Source: Punica granatum (taxonomy: Eukaryota; Streptophyta; Magnoliopsida; Myrtales; Lythraceae). Taken from it: a DNA stretch of 64,000 bases. This document shows, in pieces, positions 35,189-46,399 of this stretch. The stretch lies in contig NC_045127.1 in the NCBI RefSeq assembly GCF_007655135.1, positions 22,548,199-22,612,198 on the forward strand. The letters are read 5' to 3'. The stretch's first letter is position 1. Every line of letters begins with the position of its first letter. The position numbers were made by a program, and so were the translations under genes. The notes under the pieces are model-generated. The model was not told the DNA's origin. It made no database searches and saw nothing but the letters and a program-made list of their open reading frames with translations.

Positions 35189-36325
35189 AAGAGTCAGATA
35201 TGGTTTTGGTCCCTGAAAGATACCAGCGCCAAGGGTTTGGTCCCTCAAAAATTTTTGCCTCGGTTTTAGTCCCTCAATCACCATTCCGTCGGATGTTTTA
35301 GTCCTGCTGTCTTCTTGCGCGTGCCAATCGTGATGGAAATCTCACGTGGCGGCTGAGCTGGACCTAACTCCGTCAATGACCCCCCAAATTGCCAAAAACG
35401 ACGTCGTTGCCTTCCTTGATGCCTGCTCGTCCTAAACGATGTCGTTCTCCCTCATACTCAACAACAAAAACGATGCTTCAAAGCCCTCCTTCAAGGCTTG
35501 TTACCCGAAATCCCTCATACTGTATGTATGCAGGAATCCTCAGCAAGAGCCTGACAGTCTGAATCTCGAGATTCAGCATAGCATTACAGACATGGCCTCC
35601 ACCGTGGCGGTCGTCGGACACCGTCACCAAGTTTCTGGACGATGTCCGGCCACGTCGAGAGTTGAGGGGGAGAACAGTTCGAGCCTGAGACGAGGAGGGA
35701 CTGGAGAGCCTCCTTGAAGAAGAAACCAGCTCGATGGAGTGGCTTCTCGACGGGGGAGCAGAGCCGATGATTGAGCCGCACCAATATCACCTGAGCAGGC
35801 TATAACTCGCCCGAGTCGACGCAGTCCGCGACCTGAATCAGCTCCTCGAGGAAAACAAAGGCAAAACCCCAATTGTTGCAGACCTCTCCCCCAAGCTCGA
35901 GGAATCATTGTTCTGCTGTTGTTGAGAGGTCATGACGGGGACTCTCATATCTCGATCAATTCCCACTTTTGGAAGAAGAAGAAGATTCCGATCTTATGAT
36001 ATGGGGTTTGGATTTTGGGCGTGTTCTTCAGGAGGTAGGAGAAGGGAGCGATGGGGTTTTATCTTTGCGTGCTTGCCTCGGTTTTAGTCATTAACGGAGT
36101 TAGGTAACGACGTCGTTTTTGGCAATTTGGGGGGTCATTAACGGAGTTAGGTCCATCTCAGCCGCCACGTGAGATTTCCGTCACGGTTAGCATGCGCAAG
36201 AAGACGGCAGGACTAAAAAATCCGACGGAATGGTGATTGAGGGACTAAAACCGAGGCAAAAATTTTTGAGGGACCAAACCCTTGACACTGGTATCTTTCA
36301 GGGACCAAAACCATACCTGACTCTT
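35189..36325. mobile_element. 1.14-kb DNA element with 222-bp inverted repeats carrying gene fragments
   Basis: Long terminal inverted repeats at 35189-35410 and 36104-36325 begin AAGAGTCAG(A/G)TATGGTTTTG. They are highly similar over about 222 bp, including GACTAAAACCGAGGC and CGACGTCGTTTTTGGC on the right arm. A possible 5-bp target duplication TATAA flanks it, weak because the site is AT-rich. Part of the arm (about 36073-36103) is repeated just inside the right TIR. No transposase is present, so it is non-autonomous. The interior is GC-rich and contains a captured GRAS-gene piece, as in Pack-type elements. Superfamily is unresolved; Mutator-like is possible from TIR length, but no 9-bp duplication was found. 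Confidence 0.85.
35600..35930 (-). pseudogene. captured GRAS-family gene fragment inside the TIR element
   Basis: On the minus strand, one frame reads LIQVADCVDSGEL, a TAG stop, then ILVRLNHRLCSPVEKPLHRA and FFFKEALQSLL, followed by STWPDIVQ. This is the order of the first leucine-heptad region of GRAS transcription factors. Upstream, a short Gln-rich start (MTSQQQQNND) is in a different frame, so there is at least one frameshift as well as the stop. No later GRAS motifs (VHIID, PFYRE, SAW) are present. It is a transduplicated fragment, not a working gene. Confidence 0.75.
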
Positions 36326-36378
36326 TATAAAAAAGAGGAGGATTAGAAATAATTTTTAACAATTTATCCCTTCATAAT

Positions 36379-37046
36379 TGTTGGGAAGGGATGTGCTCAA
36401 CCAAATAATAACGCAGCGATTAATCTTCCTCCCCTACTAGTGTAGTCGAGATAGGAACTAATCAAATCAACCAACAAGCAATAAAGAAAAGAATACCAAG
36501 AATTTTACGTGGAAAACCCCGATGTGGGGAAAAACCACGGGACCAACTCCGAATCAACGATCCACTATGAATAAAGGTTATACAATGTCTTTCATCAAGA
36601 GTAAACTCTTGGATCACCAAACTCAAGAGAAACACTCTCTTGGATCACCCAAACACTAAATTTGTCACCCACACCAGGTGATTCACAAAGTCAGCTGAAA
36701 CAGTACCTACAGAGCTCGAATAGAAATTCTGACTGTTCAGAACTTAGCCCCACGTGTTGTGAAGCCTCTGTCAAAATTTCGTTCCAATCGGAGTTCGTTT
36801 GACGTCCCGATCGAGGTTTGATCTCCAGCTGCATGCTGCCCCTGTTGATCCGAATTCTGCTTTGTAATTCTCCCTGTTCTGCTGTCCTGATCTGATCTTT
36901 CTCTGTTCAGATCTGCCGCCACTCTTGCTCAGCTGTTCTGTTAAAAAATTAACCCTACAATAGTGGGTCCTTGGGCTTATTAAAGCCCGATAAAAGCCCA
37001 ACACAATTTGAGCCCAACTTCCTCCAAATTGGAGGGATATCCAACA
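36379..37046 (-). repeat. copia LTR, 3' end of the element
   Basis: 668 bp. On the plus strand it starts TGTTGGGAAGGG and ends GGGATATCCAACA. The polypurine tract lies directly beside it at 37047-37060 (minus strand CGGGAGGGGGAGTT). Confidence 0.95.
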
Positions 37047-37061
37047 AACTCCCCCTCCCGA

Positions 37062-40000
37062 CTATTTGGAGGCTTCGAGCATACCGGCTATACTTCGGCA
37101 AACATGAAGTTTCTCCCTAGCGAGAGGTTTTGTCATCAAATCAGCTCCATTCTCATCACTGTGCACTTTGTCTAGTTTCACCAACTTAGACTCCACCACA
37201 TCTCTAATCCAATGAAACTTAATATCGATATGCTTCGACCTCGAATGGAAAGTGAGATTCTTGCAAATATGAATGGCGCTTTGACTATCACAGTGTAGAA
37301 CAAACATCTCTTGCTTCAAGCTCAACTCCTGCAAAAACTTTTGCAACCACAACATCTCCTTGCAACCTTCGGTCACCGCAATGTATTCGGCTTCCGTTGT
37401 AGACAAAGCGATGCACTTTTGAAGCCTTGATTGCCATGAGATAGCTCCCCCTACAAAAGTCATTAAGTATCTCGAAGTGAATTTCGGGGAATCGATATCT
37501 CCTGTCATATTCGCATCCGTGTAGCCTACTAACTCCGGCTTACCAATGCCAAAGTGTAAACACACCTTGGATGTTCCTCTGAGATACCTCAGGATCCACT
37601 TAACAGCATTCCAATGCTCTTTCCCGGATTGGAGAGAAAACGACTAACCACACCAACAGAATGAGCGATATCTGGCCTTGTACAAACCATGACATACATT
37701 AAACTTCCTACAGCTGATGAGTAAGGAACTTTCTTCATCTCTTCTTTCTCCTTCTCACTTGTAGGACATTGCTTCGAGCTAAGTTTGAAATGAGAAGCAA
37801 GTGGTGATGAAACTGGTTTAGCATTACCCATGTTGAATCGATCCAAAATCTTCTCGATGTACTTCTCTTGAGAAAGCCTAATTTTTCCACTTGATCTGTC
37901 ACGAGAAATATGCATCCCAAGGATCTGCTTTGCCGGTCCCAAATCCTTCATGGCAAAAGACTTGTTGAGCTCTTTCTTCAACTCTGCAATCTTGCTCATA
38001 TCATGACCGACAAGCAACATATCATCCACATATAACAGTAAAATGGTAAAATCACCATCCGAGAATTGTTTCACGAACACACAATGATCTGAAGTTGTCC
38101 GTGTGTAGCCATGACTCAACATGAAAGAGTCAAACTTTTTGTACCACTGTCGAGGTGCTCGCTTAAGCCCATACAAGCTCTTCCTCAGCCTGCACACCAA
38201 ATGCTCATTACCTTTAACTTGGAATCCTTCAGGCTGCTCCATATATATTTCTTCCTTCAAGTCACCATGCAGGAAAGCTGTTTTTACATCGAGCTGCTCG
38301 ATCTCCAAATTCAGACTAGCTGCCAATGCGAGAACAACTCGGATAGATGACATCTTGACCACGGGCGAGAATATCTCCTCGAAGTCAACTCCTTTCTTCT
38401 GGTTGAAACCTTTCACTACCAGTCGAGTTTTGTATCGAGGTCGTGAGTTCTCTGTCTTCAACCTGTAGACCCATTTGTTCTTCAATGCTCTCTTACCTTA
38501 CGGTAGCTTCACTAAATCATACGTGTGATTTTCAAACAAGGAGTTCATCTCCTCATTCATCGCCTTCAACCAGTGCTCCTTGTGCTCATGTGCCACAGCT
38601 TCATCATAGTACTCAGGTTCTCCTCCGTCAGTCAGTAGCACATACTCATGAGGCGAATATCTTGTAAAAGGTCATCTTACTCTGTCAGATCGTCTAGGTA
38701 GATTATTTGCAGGCTCTAACTGTAACTGCGAGCCTGTATCATCCGTAGTCACATCATTATTTACCTGAGGAATCTCACCCCCAGTCATGGTTTTTTCATA
38801 CTCACCAGGTACCTCTTCCACTGGATGCTCTACATCAACTAGTACAGGAATAGAGATTTCATGATAACTGCTTATTCTGGCCTTCTCTAACTTCTGCAAA
38901 TTCTCGATTGTCTGGTCCTCAAAGAACACAACATCCCTACTCCTAATGATCTTCTTGTTATCAGGGTCCCAAAACTTGTACTCGAACTCTTCATGTGCAT
39001 AACCCAAGAAGATGCACTGTTTTGCCTTGGCATCGAGTTTTGATCTTTCATATCGAGGAATGTGAACAGATGCCCTGCACCCGAAGATTCTGAGATGCTT
39101 GTACGATACTTTCTTGTCGGTCCACACCTGCTGGGGTACATCTCCATCAAGTGCAACTGACGGTGTAAGATTAATAAGATCAACCGTTGTCCTTATTGCC
39201 TCGCCCTAGAAAGACTTAGACAGTTTCGCCTGAGAAAGCATACAATGAACTCTCTCAACAATTGTGCGGTTCATCCTCTCTGCAAGCCCATTCTGTTGTG
39301 GTGTCTTCGGTACCGTCTTCTCAAGTTTGATACCGTGAGTCCTGCAATAGTTCTCGAAAGGACCCCTATACTCACCACCATTATCAGCTCTAACACATTT
39401 CAGCTTCATGCCCGTTTCTCTTTCCACTGTTACATGGAAATTCTTGAAAATCTCAATCACCTGATCTTTAGTTCTCATAGGGTAAGCCCAAACCTTCCTG
39501 GAGTGATCATCTATAAATGTCACAAAATAGAGAGCACCACCAAGAGATCTATCCGACATGAAGCAAACATCAGTATGCACAAGATCAAGTATATGATCGC
39601 ATCTAGAGGGACGACTTCTAACAAAAGAAACTCTCATCTGCTTACCAGCTAAACAGTGATCACAAGTGCTCAAGTGCATACCTTTAACGGGCAAAGACTG
39701 CTTTCTAGTAAGAATTTGAATACCTTTCTCGCTGATATGCCCAAGTCTCCTGTGCCATAGCTCGATAGGATAATCCTCAACAACATTAACCTAACCGGAG
39801 TTGTGCCTGGCATGCAGCCTGTAGAGAGTGTCGGTCTTCTGACCCCGTGCCACAATTAACGAACCCTTGGAGAGCTTCCATCTCCCATTGCTAAATTCGT
39901 TACTGTAACCTTCATCATCAAGTTGACCCGTCGATATTAGGTTAAGGCGAATTTCTGGAACATGCCTCACCTTCTTCAGAAGCAACTTACAACCAAGCTC

Positions 40001-41032
40001 GGTTTCTAGACAGACATCACCAATACCGACAATCTTGCATGATTGTCCATTCCCCATTCTCACATAACCATAGTCCCCAGTAGTGTAAGATCAGAAGAAA
40101 TCCCGATGAGGAGTGACATGAAATGAGGCACCTGTATCTGCAACCTAGGTAGAGTCCTAACACGTGAAATTCACATAGGCTTCATCACAAACGATGTAGG
40201 TCTCTCCATCATATGCCACTGCTGTAGTGCCTTCTTCTTTCTTGCTCTCACCGTTACCATTCTAATTTTTCTTCAGAGCTTTACACTCCTTTTTGTAGTG
40301 TCTCTCTTTTCCACAGTGATAGCAAGTGACCACTTTCCTCATCTTCGACTTTGATCTACCCCTCAATTTGTCACGTGAGTTACCTTGCTTGGAAGAGGAA
40401 TTTTTGCTTTGACTTCTCCCCCGTTGTTCAGTAACCAAAGCTTCAGACCGAATGGAAATCTAAGAGCTTTTCTTTCTAGTCTCCTTATTAAATAAACTAT
40501 CTGTCACCGTGGCCAACGATAACTTCCCATTTGGCGCAGAATTGCTCAATGCAACCACAAGTGTATCCCAATTATCCGATAGAGTCCCTAAAAGTAGACA
40601 AGCCTGCAACTCATCGGGTAGTATTATCTCCAAGTTCGTCAACTGGTTAACAATATCCTAGAAATTACTCGTGTGCACAGCCATATCACCTCCATCCTGG
40701 TAACGAAGATGAACCAATTTCTTCACGAGAAAGACCTTATTTTGCGGAGTCTTCCTCGCGTAGAGATTTGTCAATTTATCCCACAAACCTTTCGCATTTG
40801 TCTCATGAGCAACATGATGATAAATACTATTGTCTATCCACTGCCGAATCAAACCTATAGTCTTCTGATTTGTGCATTCCCAAGCCTTGTCATCCTTATC
40901 TTTAAGTTTCGCGGAATCCCTTTCAATGGGATCGTACAAATCCCTGCAAAATAGAAGATCCTCCATCCGAGACTTCCATATAGAGTAGTTGGTTGCATTC
41001 AACTTGAACATAGATCCTGTAGACTCCTCCAT
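37062..41032 (-). pseudogene. copia gag-pol polyprotein, ten stops and one frameshift
   Basis: One continuous reading frame can be followed from ATG 41032 to about 37,620. Stops begin (5' base) at 40660, 40462, 40264, 40159, 40147, 40093, 39793, 39208, 38674 and 38500; seven are TAG. A 1-bp loss near 37,622-37,630 moves the RNase H part (37062-37565) to another frame. Domains: gag (about 40460-41032), a zinc knuckle in which the usual GH is RH (CYHCGKERHYKKEC, about 40288-40330), protease VADTGASFH (about 40125), integrase with HRRLGH...CDHC and HTDV, RADNGGEY, GLAERMNRT (about 39206-39760), RT (37625-38500) and RNase H with YTDANMTGD and STTEAEY. Confidence 0.93.
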
Positions 41033-41070
41033 CTCGAAAACACCGAAAAAAACTCAAACTTCTCTAACTT

Positions 41071-41083
41071 GTCTCTGATACCA
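41071..41083 (-). other. primer-binding site of the copia element
   Basis: Minus-strand TGGTATCAGAGAC starts two bases after the LTR end. It matches the standard complement of initiator-Met tRNA (TGGTATCAGAGC...), with a change near its end. Confidence 0.85.
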
Positions 41084-41085
41084 CT

Positions 41086-41753
41086 TGTTGGGAAGGGATG
41101 TGCTCAACCAAACAATAACACAGCGATTAATCTTCCTCCCCTACTAGTGTAATCGAGATAGGAACTAATCAAATCAACTAACAAGCAATAAAGAAAAGAA
41201 CACCAATAATTTTACGTGGAAAACCTCGATGTGGGGAAAAATCACGGGACCAACTCCGAATCAACGATCCACTATGAATGAAGGTTATACAATGTCTTTC
41301 ATCAAGTGTAAATCCTTGGATCACCAAACTCAAGAGAAACTCTCTCTTGGATCACCTAAATACTAAATTCGTCATCCACACCAGGTAGTTCACAAAGTCA
41401 GCTAAAACAGAACCTACAGAGCTCGAATAGAAATTCTGACCGTTCCGAACTTAGCCCCACGTGTTGTGAAGCCGTTGTCAAAATTTCGTCCCAATCGGAG
41501 TTCGTTTGACGTCCCGATCGAGGTTTGATCTCCAGCTGCGCGCTGCCCCTGTTGATCCGAATTCTACTCTGTAATTCTCCCTGTTCTGCTGTCCTGATCT
41601 GATCTTTCTCTGTTCAGATCTGCCGCCACTCTTGCTCAGCTATTCTGTTAAAAAATTAACCCTACAAAAGTGGATCCTTAAGCTTATTAAAGCCCGATAA
41701 AAACTCAACACAATTTGAGCCCAACTTATTCCAAATTGGAGGGATATCCAACA
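41086..41753 (-). repeat. copia LTR, 5' end of the element
   Basis: 668 bp, the same length as its partner, ending GGGATATCCAACA on the plus strand and followed by the target duplication ATAAT (41754-41758). Its differences from the other LTR are mostly C/T and G/A transitions. Confidence 0.95.
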
Positions 41754-41978
41754 ATAATATATCAAATTGATGGAATGAAAAAATGATTTTTGGTGGGTAA
41801 TAAATTTGACAATATCTTTTATCAAAATAAGATGTTAAAATTAAAGATGGATCGGAAACAGAGTCTCGATAAAAAATCAGAGGCGACGGGTGGAGCGCCC
41901 CACCGGAGCTTACACGATATTGGCTGACTCGTGACGTGAGTGTCAGTCTGATAGCTTGGACGATCAGATTCAGAGTTG

Positions 41979-43112
41979 ATGGACGGCGGCAAAGAAGGAG
42001 GAGGAGAAGAAGAAGAGTCTGCGAGAGAGGCGCTTAGAGATCGTCTCCGACTCTCTTCCATCTCCATCGCCCAATCCCAAGGTAAACCACATCTTCCTTC
42101 TGCCGACTGCTCCCCTAATAAATCGGCGAGTTCAAGTTCGGTATCTGACTCTTCTCTCGTCGTCGGGAAATGGTTGTTTGTTGATGTTTCATTTCAGCGC
42201 TTCGAGATGGCATGGACGTTTCCGAACCAGTCCTGGCCTGCATTGCCGACTTATCCTTCAAATATGCAGGTAATAGAAGCTCTTCCAGGGTTTATAGGGT
42301 TTATTGATTTTGCCATGACTCGATGCCGGCGATTGTGGTGCCAGAACGTGCATTCTGAGCTCCTGACGTTGCACCTGCTGCTTCTACGTATCATCAATTC
42401 TGTTACGAATTCGCTTTTGCCGCAGTATGAGTATTTCGAGTTTTTCCGTCTTTTCTTGCGAATTATGTGTAATAGTACTGGAGGTTAGATTATCCGTGAA
42501 TGGGTTGGACAAGAGAGATTGCTGATTGGGCTGTAGCGTTGTTGCCTTTCCCGTGGTTGGTCCCGAGGGAATCTGAAATGGTTTGGATAGTATGTTTCTG
42601 AGAGGTTTATAGAAGTATGAATTCGACTGGTGTCATGATACGAGAATCAGCTGCCTGCCAGGTCATTGATGTTGCTTGTTGTTTGTCTCTTCTGACTGCT
42701 GTACGAAACAGAGCAGTTGGCCATCGACGTCGAGCAGTTTGTACGACATGCTGGTCGCAAGTGTGTGAACATGGAAGACGTCATCCTCTCCGGTGAGTCC
42801 TATTTCATCAGATTGCTTTCTCTTGCAACCTCTCTCTGCATCTTCTTGTTTGTTCATGTTTTTTGGCCCTAGTTTGATTTCATCTCACGGGGTGCCTCAA
42901 ATCGCCTTTTGGTTTGGTTGGTCTTCCTGGTTTATGTTTCTCGTGTCTTTTTTATCCCAGCGCATAGGAATGAGCAGCTAGCTAGATCACTGAGGTCTTT
43001 CTCCAATGGAATTAAAGTGAAAGAACCCCAGTCCGAGAAGAAGCGGAAAAAAACATCATCAAGAAAGGAAGAGAAAGCTGCTCCGAGCACAATCCATGTT
43101 CTTGATCTCTGA
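41979..43112 (+). CDS. MHF1: MHF1 / CENP-S histone-fold protein, four exons, 135 aa
   Basis: MHF1 pairs with MHF2 in a histone-fold DNA-binding complex that recruits FANCM at stalled forks. In Arabidopsis it also limits meiotic crossovers, and as CENP-S it belongs to the kinetochore CCAN. Exons: 41979-42081, 42198-42269, 42712-42792, 42961-43112, all with GT-AG introns in phase 1. They sum to 408 bp, with TGA at 43110. The acidic N-terminus leads into a histone fold: ALRDRLRLSSISIAQSQ, then VSEPVLACIADLSFKYAEQL, then HAGRKCVNMEDVILSAHRNE. The basic tail (EKKRKKTSSRKEEK) and the small size fit the family. The copia element ends only 225 bp upstream, so the promoter region is short or transposon-derived. 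No defect seen. Confidence 0.92.
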
Positions 43113-45630
43113 TGCATCGACCGTGTGGGGTTTGTATCTGAGAAAGTAGGAAAGCAGCTCATCTGGTAAGAAAGCCTTAGGTAGCTAGCTCGAGGAATGT
43201 ACATTTAGTAACTCAAGCACAACACATCTTTCTGAACAATGTTGGATGACGTTATCTAGACTTGCTTACTCTTTGCCACACTTAAACTCGGAAGGTATGC
43301 TAGTGACAATTCTTCGTATATATCTGGAAATGCAGTAACATGATGTGCCTTTGCTTTGAACCCTTGTCTTCTATAGCCGGCAATAATGATGCACTTTATT
43401 ACCGTCAAAAAATTGCGATTGGTGTGAAAAGCCATCTAGCGGTAACCCAGTTCATGAGACCATCTAAAACATTTTCGTCGACCTAGCCCTACCTACTTAG
43501 ATGGGCGATTGCTTCATTTACTACCTATGGTTGAGAAACAAAGTCAGCCTCATTTGGTTAACAGTTGAGGATAGACGAGCTCTTAAGGCTTTGAGAATGA
43601 AAATTTGCAGAATTGGAGTCCGAGACAAGGAGACCGAACAAATGATCTCTTGCTTAAAGCCATCCACTAGTTAACTTGTACGAATTATAATCTGTCTTCT
43701 TGAGTACAAATTATCAACCTGCTGGTGACTGATCATAGCTTTCTTTTGCTTTCGTGAATTGTGGTTGATCATTAGTACCAATGGATTGAAGTCATTTTCT
43801 TCTGCGATCGAAGTCATGGTTACTTCTATTGCAATGAATTACATTCATTTTCTTGGGTGTCTTTCAAGTTCTTTTCAAGTTTTTGGTCGTGACGACGGCC
43901 TTTATGTACTCGCTTGATATCAGTTAACAGGGTCACCACCAGTTCAAAATTGAAGCTCTAGACCTTCTCAATACATTTTTGTAACAGCTATTAGGAGGAC
44001 CTCACTGTGATTGGAACATCCATTCATGATTGTCTATGTCATTGACGGACAATAATTCGATGCCTACTTCGTTTTTATCACGGTATTCTATCAAGAATTG
44101 TCCTATAGCCATCTCATTTTTGCCGGTGTGTTTACCCGGTTTTGCAAAACCATAGAGGCCAATGTCTTGCGTTGCTGGAACCCGAGGCCCGAGCTAATAA
44201 TAATAATTTGAGTCTAAAACTCGAGTTTGTTTCCTATTTACACTTGTTTCCCGTATACGGATACGCAAAATTAAAATCATATTATCAAAGGTCAAAAGAG
44301 ATTCAGTCAAGGAGAAGGACACATGACGAGGTAGCTAAATTTAAGGAGAAAATGCAGAGACATCGGGAGAGATCAACCCGGCATGAAGAGTCTTGGAGTG
44401 GCCATGAGGTGTCAAAGGCAATCAACAAACCATCAAGATTCGCCGGGGCACAAGTAGTCGGGGTACTGGGAGCGATTTTCGTGAGTATCCAAAGGTGTCA
44501 TATATAGAGCATCCCGGTTTCTCTTTGAGTACAGATATATTATTCTCGTAATCTTTACACTTGAGTAAATCCGACATCTATATATATATATATATATATA
44601 ACATAAATATATATAATAACCAAACGATTTGCGATTAGTCGCCTCATATCCTAAAGTTTCAAATCCTCCGGTCTTCAATGCGGACTCTTCATATTCTTGC
44701 ACTGGACATAAATAAGCGTGAGTAATTGTTCCACTCCACAATCTACGATAAGATTCCACTTCTCAATGAAGGTTTGACCCAAGTGCTCTCTTTATAGATT
44801 CCACAAGTAATCAACTATCAACTACTTTCATAAAAAGGGGTGTTGCTAACATAAATAGCCTCCTACTTTTAAGGATGATCTATAAAATTGGCAATTTTTT
44901 CACTGTTTTACAGTAAAAATTATCATTTAGTAAAAGTCTTTTATTATATTCAAGTTTCTTTCAAAATAGAACTCACCTCATCAAAAAATAAGTTTGTTAT
45001 CATTTAGCAAGTGTTTAGTTATATTTAGAAATCACAAATTTCTTGTTAAATAACATATTGTTTAATAAAAAAATTTACTCACAGTCATCTGAAAGCTAAT
45101 GACGCGGTGTGCTCAAATTGGCCTTCACATTTTGCTCTTTTTTAGACGCATCCTTAGAGAAGTTTATCTCTTCATAAAAATGTAAATATTAAAGAAAATT
45201 TTCAATTTCTATTTAAACATTCAATAGTATGGTAGCATGCGCCACACCGTAAGTAGAGAAATAATTTTAAAAAGGGAAACGTATAAGTTCGAATCCGCCC
45301 ACTTCTCGTCAGAATTTATGAATATACTCCTATATTTGTCTGTGGTCACCATAGTCGATTCAACTCAACTAGTCAAAAGACCTACCTAAGCAAGGCATCA
45401 CACATTTGAAAATGTACGTACCCCTGTAGTAAGCAACATTTTCGGCATGACAACTAAGAAAACATGTATATAGCAAAGCCCCAGGAATCACACTCCTAAT
45501 CTCTGGCTTGCAGCAATGCCACCTTACCGTTTCGAACCACAAGTTGCTTCGATGGCCAACCATACTAGCTTTAATCAAATACAAGCATGCCAATGTTCCA
45601 ACCTATAAGTTCGAGAACCAAATCTACGAA
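43113..45630. other. intergenic after MHF1, no gene recognised
   Basis: The first few hundred bases are probably MHF1 3' UTR. A 121-codon open frame at 44142-44507 has no family resemblance, and I do not claim it. (TA)n at 44579-44601. A tRNA-like B-box (AGTTCGAATCCGCCC, about 45287-45301) hints at a decayed SINE, but no clear ends or target duplications were found. Confidence 0.5.
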
Positions 45631-45639
45631 AGCTCTTTT

Positions 45640-46180
45640 ATGTGCTCTAGGACGTCCGGATCCAACCTACCATCTAAGAGCAATTCCATTGTTGAGTAAT
45701 CAACAACAAACCCACTATCCCGCATTTGCTGAAGAAGCTCTGGAGTAACTTATGCACCTCACTTACGTCGCCTTCCTTACATAAATTCATTTGTGAGCGT
45801 GGTAAAGGTCACTACGTTAGGCTGACACCCTTTGCCAATCAAAGTTTTGGAGAGTCTGTTGGCAACTTCAAGTTTCCCGCCATTGCATTTGCACCATTTA
45901 CGAGGATATTGTAGATCTTTTTTTTTTTTTTTGCTGAGTACGAGGATTTTGTAGATCATGATGTTGGGACTCACCCCTTGATCTTCTAATTGCCCCAAAC
46001 AACGCCATTGCCCTATTGAGATGAGCATGCTTACAGTATCCATCAAAGAGGATATAGCATACGTCCGAATGTTTGGCGAGTGACCAACATCTCCCTCAAA
46101 AGTTGCTCTGCGGCTTGCATGCCAGCAACTGACAAATGCCAGGAAGGAGACTCAGTCCTCAACCATCAGATGCATCAAGC
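45640..46180 (-). pseudogene. PPR (restorer-of-fertility-like) pseudogene fragment
   Basis: Intact P-class PPR proteins bind organellar RNA one base per 35-residue repeat. On the minus strand, pieces of three or so repeats survive in different frames: SPNIRTY, FDGYCKHAHLNRAMALF, LEDQGVSPNIMIYKILV, LIGKGCQPNVVTFTTLTNEF, and LLQQMRDSGFVVDYSTMELLL. Frameshifts separate them, and an A/T-rich insert (T-run at 45920-45933) splits one repeat. Wording resembles the Rf-like clade rather than the intact PPR at 49.9-53.0 kb, so it is not a simple local copy of that gene. Confidence 0.75.
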
Positions 46181-46399
46181 ACCACGAAAAATGGTGTAAC
46201 AAGATAAATCCAAAAGTCCGAAATGTCGATGAATATCCAAGTAAATTCACGTTTGTTGTTTGGAGGATTTATTGAGATTCTATGCATGCAGATAGCATTG
46301 CATCAAATCTGCAATTAAAAAGTTTGAATTATAAATGTATTTGTTCATCTTCACCTCAAGCTAGATGCCTAAAAGAACAGAAATATTAGAATTTTTACC

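Larger units (their letters stand above)
36379..41753 (-). mobile_element. 5.4-kb Ty1/copia LTR retrotransposon, Tork/Tnt1-like
   Basis: Two 668-bp LTRs (36379-37046 and 41086-41753) are flanked by ATAAT on both sides (36374-36378 and 41754-41758). On the minus strand the PBS lies next to the right LTR and the PPT next to the left LTR. Order is gag, protease, integrase, RT, RNase H, which defines copia. RT wording (LYVDDMLLVG, SLYGLKRAPRQWYKKF) is close to Tnt1/Tork elements. By eye the LTRs differ at about 40 of 668 positions without indels, so this insertion is older than a fresh copy. The coding region has ten in-frame stops and one frameshift. Confidence 0.95.

Noticed and set aside
35439..35717. 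92-codon plus-strand frame inside the TIR element
   Set aside because: It lies antisense to the GRAS-like fragment and has no domain of its own.
37062..41032. Alternative genetic code or TAG readthrough as an explanation for many in-frame TAG codons
   Set aside because: The host genes MHF1, PPR and VAN3-binding-like read normally with standard stops. The TAG excess is concentrated in a diverged transposon and also includes TGA and TAA, so mutation is the simpler explanation.
44142..44507. 121-codon plus-strand open frame
   Set aside because: No recognisable family, composition not convincing, no splice or promoter context seen. Kept only as a note in the intergenic entry.
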